DNA from: Rhodotorula mucilaginosa | Taxonomy: Eukaryota; Basidiomycota; Microbotryomycetes; Sporidiobolales; Sporidiobolaceae | DNA: 64,000 nt | Assembly (NCBI GenBank): GCA_034406715.1 | Contig: CP137867.1 | Location: 930,001 to 994,000, forward strand | Reading direction: 5' to 3' | Shown: positions 19,727-32,500 of the stretch, piece by piece | Layout of the letters: each line of letters begins with the position of its first letter | How positions within the stretch are numbered: the stretch's first letter is position 1 | Notes under the pieces: generated by a model | Databases searched by the model: none | What the model was told of the DNA's origin: nothing | Seen by the model: the letters and a program-made list of their open reading frames with translations, nothing else | Translations under genes and position numbers: made by a program

Positions 19727-22700
19727 ATGTCGGAAACCGCCGAGGTCACTCCAGCCACCGCCGCTCCGGCCGCCGCCGGCGGATCCTCGTCTGCTGCAGC
19801 TCCCGCCGCCGACGGCAACTACCAGGGCGGAGACAAGAGGCGGACGAGTACCGACGCGGCCCTCGATGACGATGACAGAGATGCTGCCAGGCGAGGGAGC
19901 TCGTCCGACGCTATGGACGGCATAGAGGAGCAGCAGGCCAAGGCAGCGGCGGCACTCCTGGGAGGGGCAGCGGGCTCGCACGGCAATGGCAACGGCAACA
20001 CGAATGGCAACCTGCAGGCTTCGACTTCGGCAGCTCCGGACGAGTCGAACGGCGTCGGCGACAAGCAGCAGAAGAAAAAGGTCAAGGTCGGAGCGAGGGC
20101 CAGCATCGCTTGCAAGACCTGCAGGTACTTCAGGTCTTGACCCCTCCTGAAGCACCCGTTCGAATGGCCACTGACTACAACTGCCACCCCTTCCTAGGAA
20201 GCGCAAAGTCCGCTGCTCGGCAGAGTGGCCCGTCTGTCGGTTCTGCACCGCGCGCAAGCTCCCTTGCGTCTACGAAGGCCACCCTGCAGAGAACGGAGGC
20301 TCAGCGTGCGTCCTCTCGGAGTCGCCGAATTCCCTACAAACCGCATAGCTAACATTGATGTAATGCCGGACGTAGATCGGCGGGACCGGCGGCTGGATGG
20401 GGAGTCGCGCCGGCACCTGCTACGACTGTCGAAGCCGAGTTGCCGAGCGCTCAGATTCTGCTGGAAGCCCTCGACGCCTTCATCACGCACTAGTGAGTCC
20501 TATCGACCATTTGCTCATGGCTTAGATCCACCCTCACACTTCGCCGTCTGCACAGCTACGACACCTTCCCCTTTATCCACCGTCCGAGCCTGACGAACGA
20601 GATCAACGACGACCGCGCGCCGAAAGAGCTCCTCGCCTGCATCCTCGCCCTCGCCGCTCGGTTCTGCGGCCCCTTGCGCGACCTGCATCCGAACGCGCCC
20701 TCGGCCGCAGCCGAACACTATGCCCAACTCGCGGCGCACCTCCTCACCCTCCCCGAAACGTCACCCGGCCAGACGGCGCCACCGCCTCCGACCGCCGACA
20801 CGCCCATCTCGCTCATGCGGTGCCAGTGTCATCTCCTGCTCGGATTCTACGAGCTCACCGCCGGACGCGACAATTCGGGCTGGCTCAAGATCGGAACGGC
20901 GATCCGAATGGCACAAACGTTGCGACTCGGGTTCGACGACGAGGTGCCCGTGTATGATGGTGAGCATCCTTTCTTACGCATCGCATCCATAGACTCTTCA
21001 GCAAGGCTAACGACATAGGAACGTGCTCCCTCGCCACGCAGATCCCGACAACCCTTTGTCGACTCGCGGTCGCGCGATCGCCGCCGCTCAGCAAGATCCA
21101 GTTCGAGCCGAATCGCGACGCCGCACGTTCTGGGCACTCTTCCTGCTCGACCGGACAGTCAGCGACGGCAACGAGCGCCCGTGCGGCTTGAAAGTCCCCC
21201 GGATCGCGAGCCTGCGCATGCCCGGACCGGATTCCGATTTCCTCGCCGGGCGCAAGAGTGTCGGCGCGCGGTTCGACCCCGACCCACCTTCGTGGGCCGT
21301 CTCGGAACTCGGACGCTCTTCCGGCCCGGGAGCGCACGGGATCTCGGCGCCTTCCCCTGCTCCGCCCCCGGCCGCGGCGGAAGAACCCGAAGCTGACTTG
21401 TACGGGTACACGGTCCGGATCGCCGAGATCTGGTCCAAAGTCGCTTCGTACATCGGTTCGGGCGGGCGCAACGTCGATCGGCGACCGCCCTGGTTGGAAG
21501 AGTCGACGTTTGCGCAACTCGCGCGAGAGTTGACCGATTTCGAGGCGAGGTTGCCGGAGGAGCTCAAGTACTCGCAGCGGACTTTGACGGCGCACTGCTT
21601 AGTGCCTGAGGACGCGAAACACTTTGCGCTGCTGCATCTCGTCAACGCCATGGCTCGGCATGTTGTGAGTTTCGGATAACCCTCCTGCGCAACCATTCCA
21701 AAAAAAAAAAGTCGAACTGACCATGCTGCGTTCCACCTTTTGAAAAGCTGCATCGCGACTACTTGCCCTTCCTGCCTCCGCCCGGTTTCAAAGCTGCCAA
21801 CGGTCCCGTCGACGGCGAACCGCTCTACGGTGCAGCTGTGGTCCCTGCCGGCTGGTGGCAGGAATCGTTCGACGTGGCCGCCAAGTCGGCCAACGTCATC
21901 TCGGACGTCTGCTCGCACATCGTCTCGCACGGGATCATCCTCACGCACCCGTTCGCTGGATTTGCCGCGGTCGCGGCGGGCACAGTCCACTCGCACCTGA
22001 AGTACTGGCCGCAGTCGAGTTCGACCCCGATCGACGCGACGCACTACCTCAATCAGGACGCCGAGGTGCTCGCCGCATTGCGCAACATCTGTACGTTTTG
22101 GTGTGACATCGCGGCTCCGTGTACAACAAGCTGACGCGCCGGACTGCTGCAGATCCGATCGCCTCGCGCTGGTACGACAGTCTCGCCGGTCTCCAGTTGC
22201 TGTACTTCAACCTCGCACGCGGCGTCATCGATGCCGATCCCTTCAAGGTCCGAGCAGGCGTCTTGCAACTCCTTCGGAGCGCCAAAGACGACGCCGACGT
22301 ACACTCGCCTACAACGACGAACGAGTCTCCGACTCCTGGCGTCGCAGCGGCGAACGCCTCGAAGGCCACTGCCGCTGCATCTTCCGGTGCAAGCAGAGCC
22401 TCTGCCCCGACGAAGAAGAAGCGCGAAAAGGCGCCGACGAGGAAAGAATCGTCGTCTTCAGCGGCACCGTCCAAGGAGAGTTCGCGGACCACTGCGCCGA
22501 CACTGAACAATCTCGTCAACCCTCCGGCGCCGTCAACCGAGACGCCCGGTACGGACGATACCCCTATCGATCACGGCGACGCATCGGCGTACTATTTCCC
22601 TACGCCAGGCGGGCCAAGCGCTGGATTCCCGTTCCCGTTCGCGCCGGCAGCAGACTTTGCGACGCTTGCGCCCGAATTCTTGCCCGGCGATTTCGCGTTC

Positions 22701-22898
22701 GACCTCCCGGCTTCGGCTTCGTCGTTCACGGCAGCTCTCGGCGGCACGCTCGACGATTGGAGCCAAGGGTACGGAAACTGGGGATTGGCAGGATTCGGTG
22801 GACTCGGCGCGGGAGGCTTGCCCGGTTCTATGGGCGGCGCTGGCGTACCAGGAGGTGGAACTGGGATGTGGGACGGCATGTCTTGGAACGGCCTTTGA
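19727..22898 (+). CDS. Zn2Cys6 transcription factor with fungal-specific domain, 912 aa
   Basis: Exons 19727-20124, 20198-20305, 20376-20492, 20556-20959, 21042-21664, 21748-22090 and 22153-22898. The binuclear zinc cluster is complete, with Cys129, 132, 139, 146, 149 and 156 (C-x2-C-x6-C-x6-C-x2-C-x6-C; IACKTCRKRKVRCS). A basic stretch (QQKKKVKVG) lies before it. From about residue 220 a fungal_trans (PF04082) domain follows: YYDTFPFIHRPSL, GWLKIGTAIRMAQTLRLGF and RRRTFWALFLLDRTVS. The N-terminal ~115 residues are Ala/Ser/Gly-rich, and the C-terminal ~240 are Ser/Pro/Thr- then Gly/Phe/Trp-rich, typical of activation regions. It is a nuclear DNA-binding regulator; targets cannot be inferred because the neighbours are housekeeping genes. 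The first intron splits the zinc cluster after the second Cys. Confidence 0.92.
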
Positions 22899-23071
22899 GC
22901 GGTGGATTTTGTCCCGTGGCACGTATTCTCGCCTATGCATCGCAGACTTGTGAATCTGAACCGCAGCGGATCACCAGTTTCGCAACGCTCGTGTGGCTTT
23001 GCATGAAAGTATGACTACGTGACCTTCCTTACTTTCTTGAAATGCGGCGAAGTCTACGATCTCCTCGGGTG

Positions 23072-24733
23072 TCAGTGCGCGGGAAAACGAAACTCGCGAA
23101 AGCGGCTCAAACTCACGACGGGACCCGGTTTCCTCTTTTTCCGAGGGCTGGCCGGCGCTGTCGACGCCGGGTCACTGACGATCTTGCCCGCCTCCCCCTC
23201 CTTCTCTGCGCGATCCGCGTCTGCTGAAGTGTCCCCATCAAGATTCGCCGCGCTCCGGCCACGTTTGGGCTTGGCGAGGAAAGCGTCAAGGTCTTCCGGC
23301 AGTTTCTGAACCTTGTCGACGATGGCAGAAGTGCGGCCACCGACTGTCATATGTGATATACTCGAAGTTGTGCCGTCAGGCTTTTGTGAGAGCGAGGGTC
23401 AGTCTTTCGCAGAATTGGAACTGACGCGTGCACGGAGAAAGGAAGCAGGAACGCACGAGCACAAACGGCACCTCCTTGCCTTTCTTCTTGCCCTTGCCCC
23501 AGCGGAACTTGAAGAGCCAGTTGTCCGGAAAGCGTTCGGCGTCTGCGTCGACGGCAACGGCAGCGACCGTGACTGCCCGAATCTGCGCGTGCAGTTCGGC
23601 GAGCAAATCTCGTTGCGAGGGTTGTCCGATGTACGAGGCAGGCAGCGACGGATGCTGAGAGCGCACAATAGTCAGCTATGATGAGCGACGTGGGTGTCCC
23701 GTAGCTGGGGACGTGAATGGAGGAAGACTACTTACAATCGCCGCCTGGTACAGGATCTCGTCGACCATGTAATCTGTACAGCCCAAGTTGAGCAAAGGGT
23801 CTATGTAAAGCTGACCAAAGCGATATACATACTGCCGATGCCACACAGAGGCTGCAACGGAGGGGGCAAGATCAGTGGCGAGAACGGGCGAGCGAATTAG
23901 ACAGGAGTGGGCACATCATCTCACCCCATTCTGGTCAAGTAGTACAGCTTTGATTGGCGCAGAACGCTTCGCAAAGGCGTCCGCAAGCCTGTCGACCGAA
24001 GGCATGGCGAGCAGAGGATCGGCGCCGAGGTCGCCCAGTGGCGGCACTTTCATGAGTTCCGACTCGTCCGCGTCGACGAGCTTGATCCGGCCGAGTCTTC
24101 GAGGATCGCAGAAGGCCCACTCGCCGATCTCTCCATTGTCGCCTTCGAAGGTGATGGCGAGTTTGCAATATTTTTCTGGCGGCCAAATGGCGTCCGTACC
24201 GGGAGATTTTGCCCGCGGTACTCGGTAGACCGGAGATGCTTGGCCCCGGACGTGCGCCATGCCCGACATTCCGAAGTGGAAGATCGGATGCGGTGGTGAC
24301 GACAGCACAAGCTGTTTGTGAACGGGTCAGTTCGAGGCGGCGACGGTAGAGACTCGAGACCGGATCATGGCACACGAAGAAGTTCTTGCCCAACCTTCGG
24401 ACCTCTTTCACTTCTTTGCCATCAATGGCCGTCGCCTGTGTGTTTCTATCAGTCAGCGGATGGTATGCAGCTGGTTGGTTGAGGGCGGAGTAGGTTTGTC
24501 GAGGAGGATTTGATAAGGAGTCGCACAAAATTGGCGTGAGTGGTACCGGAGTAAACAATCGGATCGTCCCACGTATGCACTGTCTTGATGCGCTTGTTTT
24601 TTGCGACTCTGCACGGGAGAGCATGGTGTTATGGCGGTTACTCTCGCAACTCAGAAGGGAGAGAGAGCAGACAGCCCTCGACTCACGCCTCCAACCTCTT
24701 GCGCGCAGCTTCCACCTCCGGAAGCTCTGGCAT
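23072..24733 (-). CDS. Formamidopyrimidine-DNA glycosylase (Fpg/MutM family)
   Basis: Minus-strand exons 24733-24687, 24608-24527, 24435-24376, 24311-23925, 23851-23833, 23773-23736, 23654-23457 and 23380-23072 (379 aa). The start reads MPELPEVEAARKRLEA. Pro2 is the Schiff-base nucleophile and Glu3 the general acid of the family. Downstream are DGKEVKEVRRLGKNFF, IFHFGMSG, WAFCDPRRLGRI and the helix-two-turn-helix segment PLCGIGNYMVDEILYQA. There is no C-terminal CxxC zinc finger; the end has TVGGRTSAIV and a Lys/Arg/Asp/Ser-rich tail, as in plant and fungal zincless Fpg proteins. The enzyme excises 8-oxoguanine and formamidopyrimidines in base-excision repair. A 19-nt exon carries PLCGIG. The 3' end is uncertain: a GTGAGT near the end allows a short extra intron and an alternative basic tail ending near 23020. 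Confidence 0.9.
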
Positions 24734-25167
24734 TCTGTGATTCTAGCTGAGCTTTGAATTCCACGCCTTTCACTCGTGAGCTGCGAGCGGAGTGAGTCTC
24801 GTGTTGCTGGGGGTGAAAGCGAAGTCGTCGTGATACGGCGACGATGTACGGATGTATGACGAGAGCCAGCAGGCGTGTAAGAGCTGATGACAGGCCGTTC
24901 TCGTCGACCGGCTCAGAGGCGTCGGAAGTGGAGTGTACTGTAGCTGGTCAACTTCGAAGCAAGCAGCGGACCGACCCGCAGCCCCACCTCGAGCTCATCA
25001 GAGATTCTGTGCATCATCTCGCGTAAGGGAAAAGATGTACAAGAATTAGGGTGCACTGATGATGAACTCGTCTACACCGAAAGCCGGAACTCGTAACACC
25101 GATGACCAAGAAATCTCTAGACCGTCTCCGCTCCGTCGTCTTCCGTCCAAAAAAAAGCGCCTCTTCT
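24734..25167. other. Intergenic between FPG promoter and GPAT 3' end
   Basis: The gap of 434 bp between two minus-strand genes holds the FPG promoter and the acyltransferase 3' UTR. No ORF with recognisable similarity and no repeat was seen. Confidence 0.45.
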
Positions 25168-28100
25168 TCACTGCTGTCCCGCACCAGATCGCTTCCGCAC
25201 GCCGTCCGATTCCGGGAGTGCAGACGAAGATCCCGACGGCAAAGACGTCGTGGGCGTCACGGGACTCATCGCGCTCAAGTTGGTGCGCGACCGTTGACGA
25301 GAGTTGCGACGCGACAAGGTCGGTTTGAGCGGAGCAACCCCGGGTGCTGCGGCGGGCGAATCGGGATGACCCTGCTGGCGGTTGAGAATGTGGATGACCT
25401 CGTCATAGTCGGGCGCCTCCTCGGTCGTGTAACCCGAGACGTAACCACTGCCGCCGCCCTGACCGTCCGTGAAGCCGCCGTCAAAGTCGCTCTCGGTGCC
25501 GCCGGCGCGCGCCTCGCGTCGGTTCTCGGGCAGAGCCATACTGTTACTCCATCCGTAGCCGAACAGGAACTCGTCGATCCACCCGAGCGGGTGTTGCAGG
25601 AAGTTGCCCTGAGCGGAGTCGCGACGAGGGCTGGCCTCTGCGGACGGGACGATCCGGTTCGCCTGGAAGTCTTCAAAGATGGACGGCGCGAGTTCGTCAA
25701 CGAGCTCGTTCAGCTCGTTCGAGAGGGTCTCGCGCATGTGCCGCAGTCGCTGGATTTGCGGTTCCTTGCCCGGAACGAGCGAGAGCAGCAACGGGCGCAT
25801 CGACCTGTTACATAGGCGAGTGGTCAATGCACAAGCGCCGACTTGGAGCAATCGGCGGAAGCGAGGAACTCACTTGTACACATCCATTCCGACCTCACCA
25901 AACCTGAGTGCGGCGAACCCGATGACGGGGAGCCCCGCAAACGTGGCGACCGGCGCCAGCACCTTGTACTTGTACGGCAGGCCGAGCTTGTGAGCGAGCA
26001 CGACGGCGTTGATGGCGTAGACCGTGTAGAGAGAGGGGGCACCGGCGAGGGCGACGAGCACTTTCCAAGTGGCGAGGACGTCGCGACCGGCGATCTTGAC
26101 CGTAGAAGCGGCGAGGGCTTCTACAAAAGTGTACTCACTCGTCCATATCAGTACATCTGAACAGTTACGCTCGGTCGAGCAGCAGATTCACAGACGACTC
26201 ACCCTTGGCTTTCTTGCGCGAGATGAGCTTGGCGGCGATAAAGATCGGGGCGTTGAGGATGACTCCTGGCAGCGCCAGAGCTCCCCAAGCCGAGAGGAGC
26301 CCGAATCGGTAGCACAGGATGAAGAACGCCCTCCACCGCGGCCGACCGGCGTTCTCGACCTGGTGGTCCTTCAAGCCGAGGTACCGCAGCAACTTGTTGT
26401 ACTCGCGGACGCCGCGCTCGAGTTCCTTGATCCGCGGGTCCTCCTTGTAGACTTCGTAGCCCACGATGAACCGCTTGTTGAGTTCGACGACTTGACCGAG
26501 CGTCAGGTTCGAGCCGGGCGGGCGGTACAGACGGCGGGCAGCTTGGATGAGCTGTGCGAGAGTTACTATAAGCGATCAGCAGACAGCGCACGCGCGAAGG
26601 GCATACATTGTCCGCAAAGCGAAGCGGGACGCACCATGAGCGTGTCGTAATCCGGTGCTCGGACCGTGACACTCTTCAAGCCGTCGACGATCAAGTCCAT
26701 GAACCCTCCGATCGCCTTCTTCTTGCTCTCTCCGCCCTTTTCAAACTCGGCGACAAACTCGCTCGGGATCTCGATCGGCGAGCCAAACTCGACGACGGCG
26801 CGCGAGCGGAACTTGTGCGGGTGGAAGTACGACATGCCGACGGGGACGATCTGCAGTTTCAAGTCGGGGTGGGCCGAGATGGCGCCGAGGGCCATGATCG
26901 AGACGCCGGCTTTGAGCGGCAACAGGTCGGTGCGGTCGTGCGAGCCGCCTTCGGGGAAGATGCCGATCGAACCGCCCTCGGTCAGGCGTTGGTAGACGGC
27001 CGAGTACATGTTGGACTGGTCGACGTGCGGCAGGACCTGTCGTGCGCCAGTAAGTTCGTATTAGCAGCAGAACGTCTCGTGATGCTGACACCTTCCTTTT
27101 GCGACAGTCGGGAGCATCAGCTCACCTTGAACGACACGCCCTCGGTCTTGGTCTTGAGGTCCTCGACCGCCTTTCGCGGAAACTCCTTCTTCAACCGCAA
27201 CTCGGTGTCACTGACGACCTCGACGACCTCGGCGGTACTGCTGCCGAGGTTGCGCGGGAGCAGCATCTGACTGCGAGGCTTTTCGAAGTCTTTCGTGAAC
27301 TGGGTGTCGGTTCCGAGGATGGTGAGGGGGTCTTGTTCCGAGAGTCGGATTGTCCCCTTGCCGACAAAGGCATAGTCCTGAGCGCGAGCGACCGGAACTT
27401 GGAAACGGGGTACCTCAAAAGGGTCAGCATACGCACCCCAAGAAAGAAGAAGCGGTCCTCGAGGGAACTTACTACTCTGCGCGAGCCGAGCTGCGAGGCC
27501 GACGAAAGCGCGGTCCATACTCTTGGCTGCCGTCAAGAAGCTGATGCGGCGCCCGCTTTCCCGTCTGACTTCAGACATGAGTAGGAGAGGGTCGAGGAAC
27601 TGTTGGGCCACGCCTGGGTCAGCCATCTTGAGGACTTCCGACAGCGACACAGGTCAAGGAATCGTCGTCGCCTCCTCTCGCCTGATGGCGACTGACCTGG
27701 TTGTGGTGGGGCCCGACGACAAAGATGACGGCGCCCTCGTTCTGCCTGGGAATCTTCCACGCTCCGCGCGACCTTATTTCCCTGAAAAAGATGTCGATGA
27801 CGACGCGCCACATGGAAGCGACGACATCGTAGACCCAGTTGCTGCCGAGGATGCCCCTTGCGTGGAGGAACATGGCGCTGTAGCGGATGACGAACCTCGC
27901 TGCGGAGCGGAGTGGGGTCGGGATGAGGAAGCGCAGTCGGCGGATGAAAGGGGGCACGAGGAGGAGGAAGCCTTTCAGGAGGGCGTGCAGGTCCTTGTAC
28001 GTCTGGACGAGGGTCGGCTTCGGGAGTGCGGGCGCCGCCGCAGCCGGTGACGGCGTCGAGTGAGCAGCGGACGAGGACGAGGGCGCGCGGTTGTAGGACG

Positions 28101-28458
28101 GTCTGCGCCTCGGTGCGGGTGCGGGGCTGATGGTGCGCGTCTCTGGCGGATCGAGGGTAAAGTGCGCCTGCTTGGGCGTCCTGGCCTTGGCAGGTGTTGG
28201 CAGGGGAGAAGACTCGCAAGGGGAAGCGGATGAAGAGGCGACGGCTTCGGCTTCGGGTGCGGCTGCGCGAGGCGGGGCAGGCGGTGCTGGATCAAAGGTC
28301 AACCCGAGACTGTACCCCGGTGCTTGGACCGACTCGGAGGTGGTCGCCGAGTCGCGTCGAGAGTCGACCTTGTCGTCCCGCTGCGTCGGGGGCTCCTCCC
28401 GCTCCTCGTTCGAGTTGACGTCTTCCGGGCGAGGCGCTACAGCGTCCGGACTGGTCAT
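25168..28458 (-). CDS. Glycerol-3-phosphate/DHAP acyltransferase (SCT1/GPT2 type), 931 aa
   Basis: Minus-strand exons 28458-27697, 27599-27473, 27397-27126, 27036-26635, 26551-26203, 26120-25874 and 25804-25168. It catalyses sn-1 acylation of glycerol-3-phosphate, the first step of glycerolipid synthesis, at the ER membrane. Acyltransferase block I is VGPHHNQFLDP (His252-x4-Asp257, split by intron 1), block II KSMDRAFVG, block III GIFPEGGSHDR, and block IV lies near IVPVGMSYFHPHKFRSR. Hydrophobic segments follow block IV (AFFILCYRFGLLSAWGALALPGVIL and YTVYAINAVVLAHKLGL), as in Sct1/Gpt2. The N-terminal ~165 residues are Pro/Ala/Ser-rich and disordered, and the C-terminal ~200 are Ser/Arg/Gly-rich with many RRxS-type sites, a plausible target for the phospho-regulation known for Sct1. 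If the host is an oleaginous yeast this is a central lipid gene (inference). Confidence 0.92.
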
Positions 28459-29563
28459 CTATTCACAGCCACCGCGCTCCTGCAAGTGTCTCTGGTCTCT
28501 ACTCGAGGACACGAGGCGGCGGAGGTCAGAGTCGCCGGCCCGAGTTAACTTGCGCCACCTCCTCTTCACGTGCTCCTCCCTTCCATTCATTTCTGTCTTC
28601 GTGACCCTTCAAGAGACCATCACGAACAAGGTGATCGTACACAGTGTGCATCGCAGAAAAGACGGTGCTGAATACCGCAAATGGGCCTCGGGCGATAGGA
28701 GACAAATCCGAGGCAATCGCAATAATCGCGAAGCCGCGGTCAGAGTGTGTGGCCTGGACTGCCTGGTTCAGCGACTCCGGCTCTGTACACGCCGACAAGT
28801 ATATGTACCCGGCGAGGGAGACGCCGCGCTGGCTGTCGGCGGTTTCCTGTCCGAAAGGTGGCAGTCAACGCAGGGCAGGGCAGATTTCGTCCGTGGGATT
28901 TGCCGGTCGCGCGAAGAAGATCACAGAACGTCGGCCTTCGGCCGGCGCAGCGTTCGCCTAGAAATAATTGTGCCTGTATCCTGAAGCAGATTTCCGGAAG
29001 GGCGAGGTAGCGCTTGGAACAGGATGAGGCAAACAGCTTCGAGCGGTTTCGAGCGATATGCGAGGTCCGAGGCGCCTCTACAGCGGCGGCGACAAGCTCC
29101 CAGTTTTCTTCGGGTCCTGTGCGAAGCTACGCCATTGAGCGCCCGAGTGCTGAGGATGTATGGCATGACTTGGTTCGCCGCACGAGGTTGAATCACACAG
29201 GCCAGGGCGGCCAGCTGTCGGCACTTGCACGCGACGACGAGGTAGCAATCGTGCCGAGCATCGGGTTGCGCACAAGGGCTTGTCCTCGGTGCGTACTTTT
29301 GCAGCACTTCTGTAGCGACCCGCGCGTTGGCGGATTGTCGAGCGAGAGATCTCGATGAGGAGCTGTGAGAAAGCAAGGACGAGAGCGTCGGGACCCGTAC
29401 AGGGACTCGCAGAAGGCTCGGTCCCGGTCAAGCGTGGCTTGGAATCAGCCTAGTAGGACCTGTACGCGTGCGAAGTGAGCGAGACGAGGTCAAGAGACTG
29501 AGACCGCTTCTGCCCTCCGACCACTCATCGCCCGGCTCGGCGGGTCTCACACGAGGAGCAGAC
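28459..29563. promoter_or_regulatory. Divergent intergenic region GPAT/NUP133 (1.1 kb), with possible coding remnant
   Basis: The gap should hold both promoters. On the minus strand a frame stays open for 106 codons from 28846 to a stop at 28526-28528, starting just after an acceptor-like CAG (28847-28849), and reads as ordinary protein (for example GVSLAGYIYLSACTEPESLNQAVQATHS). A second acceptor-like TTCTAG precedes another open stretch near 28960. No start codon, donor or full domain ties these together, so no gene is called. Confidence 0.35.
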
Positions 29564-32500
29564 ATGTTTTCCGGTGCGAGTACGCCGCAGCGCACCACTC
29601 GGAGGTCCGCGCGGTCCTCCCGGGCGCCGTCCGCGTTCGGGCTGGGCACCCCCGCCCCGTCCGGTTCGCCCGCTCCCTCGACGCTCCACGGACGCACGCT
29701 CGGAGCGAACCTCGCCACAGCGACCCAGAGTCACTCAAGAGCCCTCTCGGCTTCGCCCGTCCCGCCCAGTCGCGCTAGGTCGGCGGCGGCGAGGAGCGCA
29801 GTCGCCGTCTCGGAAGTGGGTTCAGCGATGATGGACGTCGATGAACGACGAGCAGGAGGAGGACACAGGGAACAGAGGGACGACAAGGTTCTCGTCAAGG
29901 ACGAGCACTACTCGATCACAGAGAGGAAGAACCTCCCCCAGGACGTCCGCAGGGTCGTCGAAGCGTCCGGTCAGTTCCCTTTCCAACGATCCGTCAACAT
30001 TGCGAGTCCTTGCTCACGCCGCCGAATGCACGCCTGGAACAGATCCCTACACGCGACCAGTCAAGGGCTCGCTCGATCCGATCACGGGCTTTGGACTCCT
30101 CGTCAGCAACGAGTGGTGCTACGTCTGGAACGCCGCCAGCGTGAGTCTTGCCCCTCGTCTCCCAAAGAAGCGGTTTCTTCTGCTGAACCCCCGTTTGTAG
30201 CGCACACCATCTGCGACCACGTACACTTTCCCTCTGCCGCCTCAGGCGGCCCTGCCCCCCAACGTCCAAGTCTTTTCGCCGCTCCCGTTCGCCTCGCTCG
30301 TCCCTTCGCCTTCGCAAACGCGCCAACAGCAAGGCCAGCGCGAACCGGGCCTCCTCGTCGTCTCCAACACGGGCGAAATCACCTTCTGGGACCAGATCAG
30401 CCTCTCCCTCTCGGGCGTCGACCGCTTCAAGTCGGCGTCGGCGCCGTTGAACCCGGGCGAACTCGTCCGCGACTTGGTCCTCCTCGCGCCGACCACGTAC
30501 CTCTTGTCGACTTCGCAAGCGCGCATCATCGCGATCAACATGGTCCCGATGGCGGGACGCGCAGACCTCTCGGTCCGCGTGCTCGAGCGCGCCCTCGGAT
30601 GGGCCGGTTCGGTCTGGTCCGCCGTCTTTGGCGCCAAGGCGGTCGACCCGCGCGCGGGCATCCTCGCCCTCGCGGCCTCGCAACCGAAGGAGGAGGGAGC
30701 CCAGGGTGGTGGAGAAGGAGAACGGACCGTCTATGCAGTCATGGAGAAGGACTTGCAGGTCTGGAAGGTCCCCGTGCGCGGAACGGGAGGCGAACGCCTC
30801 GTCGTCGAGCTCGACTTGTTCGCCGGTGTGCTCGAAGCCTTGGCGGGAGAAAAAGTCGGCAACGAGCAGTGGGCCATGAATGAAGGGCAGGTCGAAGTCG
30901 TCGATGCTGCCGTCACCTCGTGCGTCTTTTCTTCTTCTTCTTCTTTCCACGGACGGCCCTTTTTCAGCATTATGGTGCGCACAATCCGGAGCGGATCTAA
31001 CTCCTATTTGTATCTAGCGAGGATCGTCTCGCCGTCTTGATTTCGCACGTTCACGGTCCGACGGCCGCCGAGTCTCGCTCGTACGCCGTCGTTCAATTCG
31101 AGATCGGTTCGACTCCCGACAGCCTCCGAGTCGCCGGCTTGTCCCACTTGTCGTATCAAAGCGTGCGCTTCAGACGTGGCGCGTTGTTTCACGGCCTTCG
31201 AATGCTCTGTGCTGACGGTCCGGGAGATCTATTTGCTAAACGCACAGAGACCCGATCCGCGACCGTTGTCGACGCCAAAGTTGTCAATCGGGACCGGAGA
31301 AATCGCCTTTGTCGTCTTTGCCGACGCGGTCGTTCTCATGAGCCTCTCGAACGGTAAGTTCATCTAGTATCCCCTGCCAGAGTGTGTCGCTGACGCAAAC
31401 TTTGGTGTGGCGTGCTCAGACTCTTCCTTCGAAGAGGCTTTCCCGCTGCGCAGCAATTCGAACCGCTTCATCGGCGCCTCGATGCCTTCCTACTTACCGC
31501 CCGTACCGAGCGCACTTCAGAGCCTCTCTCTCTTGACCTCGTCGGCGAGCTCCTTGACCGTCACCGTCTCTCCCCCTCAAGGGAACCAACTGATCGCGTC
31601 CGGGTCGGAGGGGTACAAGACTCGTCGGTTGCAGACCCGGCTCGAGCAGGCCATCTTCTTCGGTACGCAGGAGGTCGAGAACCCGTTCGCGTTCGATCTG
31701 CAGCCGGACTATGAAGGCGACTTGGCGACTGCCGCGTTGGCGGTCAGTGCGGGCATCTTGGCTTCCAGTACGTGAAACCCCTCGTCTCTCTGTGGGCGAT
31801 CTGTCTCACGCTCGTGGTCGCCCCGCCAGGTTCGAGCAACATGCCGGCAATTCTGGACTTGCGCGTCCAACTTGCGGACCGTGTCAAGCGGTCAAAAGCG
31901 CTCATTGAATTCATCAACGCAAACGGACTGTTGGGAAAGGTGAGCTGCAGTGGGCAGGACGTTCTCTCGTCGACCGACCCCGTGCTGACTCGTCAACCTT
32001 CCCGTTTCAGCTGCCTAAACAGACGCGGCAGCAGCTCAGTTGGAACGCCGAGAAGCTCGAGGCGGCGGTTGCGCTTTGGCAGCAACAAAACGCACGGTTC
32101 GCGTGAGTTTTCTCCTTCTAGTCCAGCCCAGGACGACTTACACTGATAGCGCTCACTCTGTACAGGAGTGGGACCAGTACTCTGGCGAACGCCGTACTGC
32201 AGTACATGGACCAGATCGGCGAAGGCTTTGGCGAGGATCCGCTCCGCCTCTTCTTCCGAACCAAGGTAACCTTCTGCGGCTGTCCTCGAGCGTCACTTTC
32301 CGTGCCTGACCGGCCCGTTAGCTCGCTCCGCAACAGCTCGCGGCGATTGGCACTGTTCTCGAAACCGTCTCGGAGCAGACAAAGGCGCTCGTTGAGGGTC
32401 ACGGACAATTCTCGGCGGAAGAAAAGGCTCTCCTGCTACTCGAGACCAATCAGGTTCTGCTTGTGAGTACCACCTCGTGGACCCGTGTCGGATGTTATCA

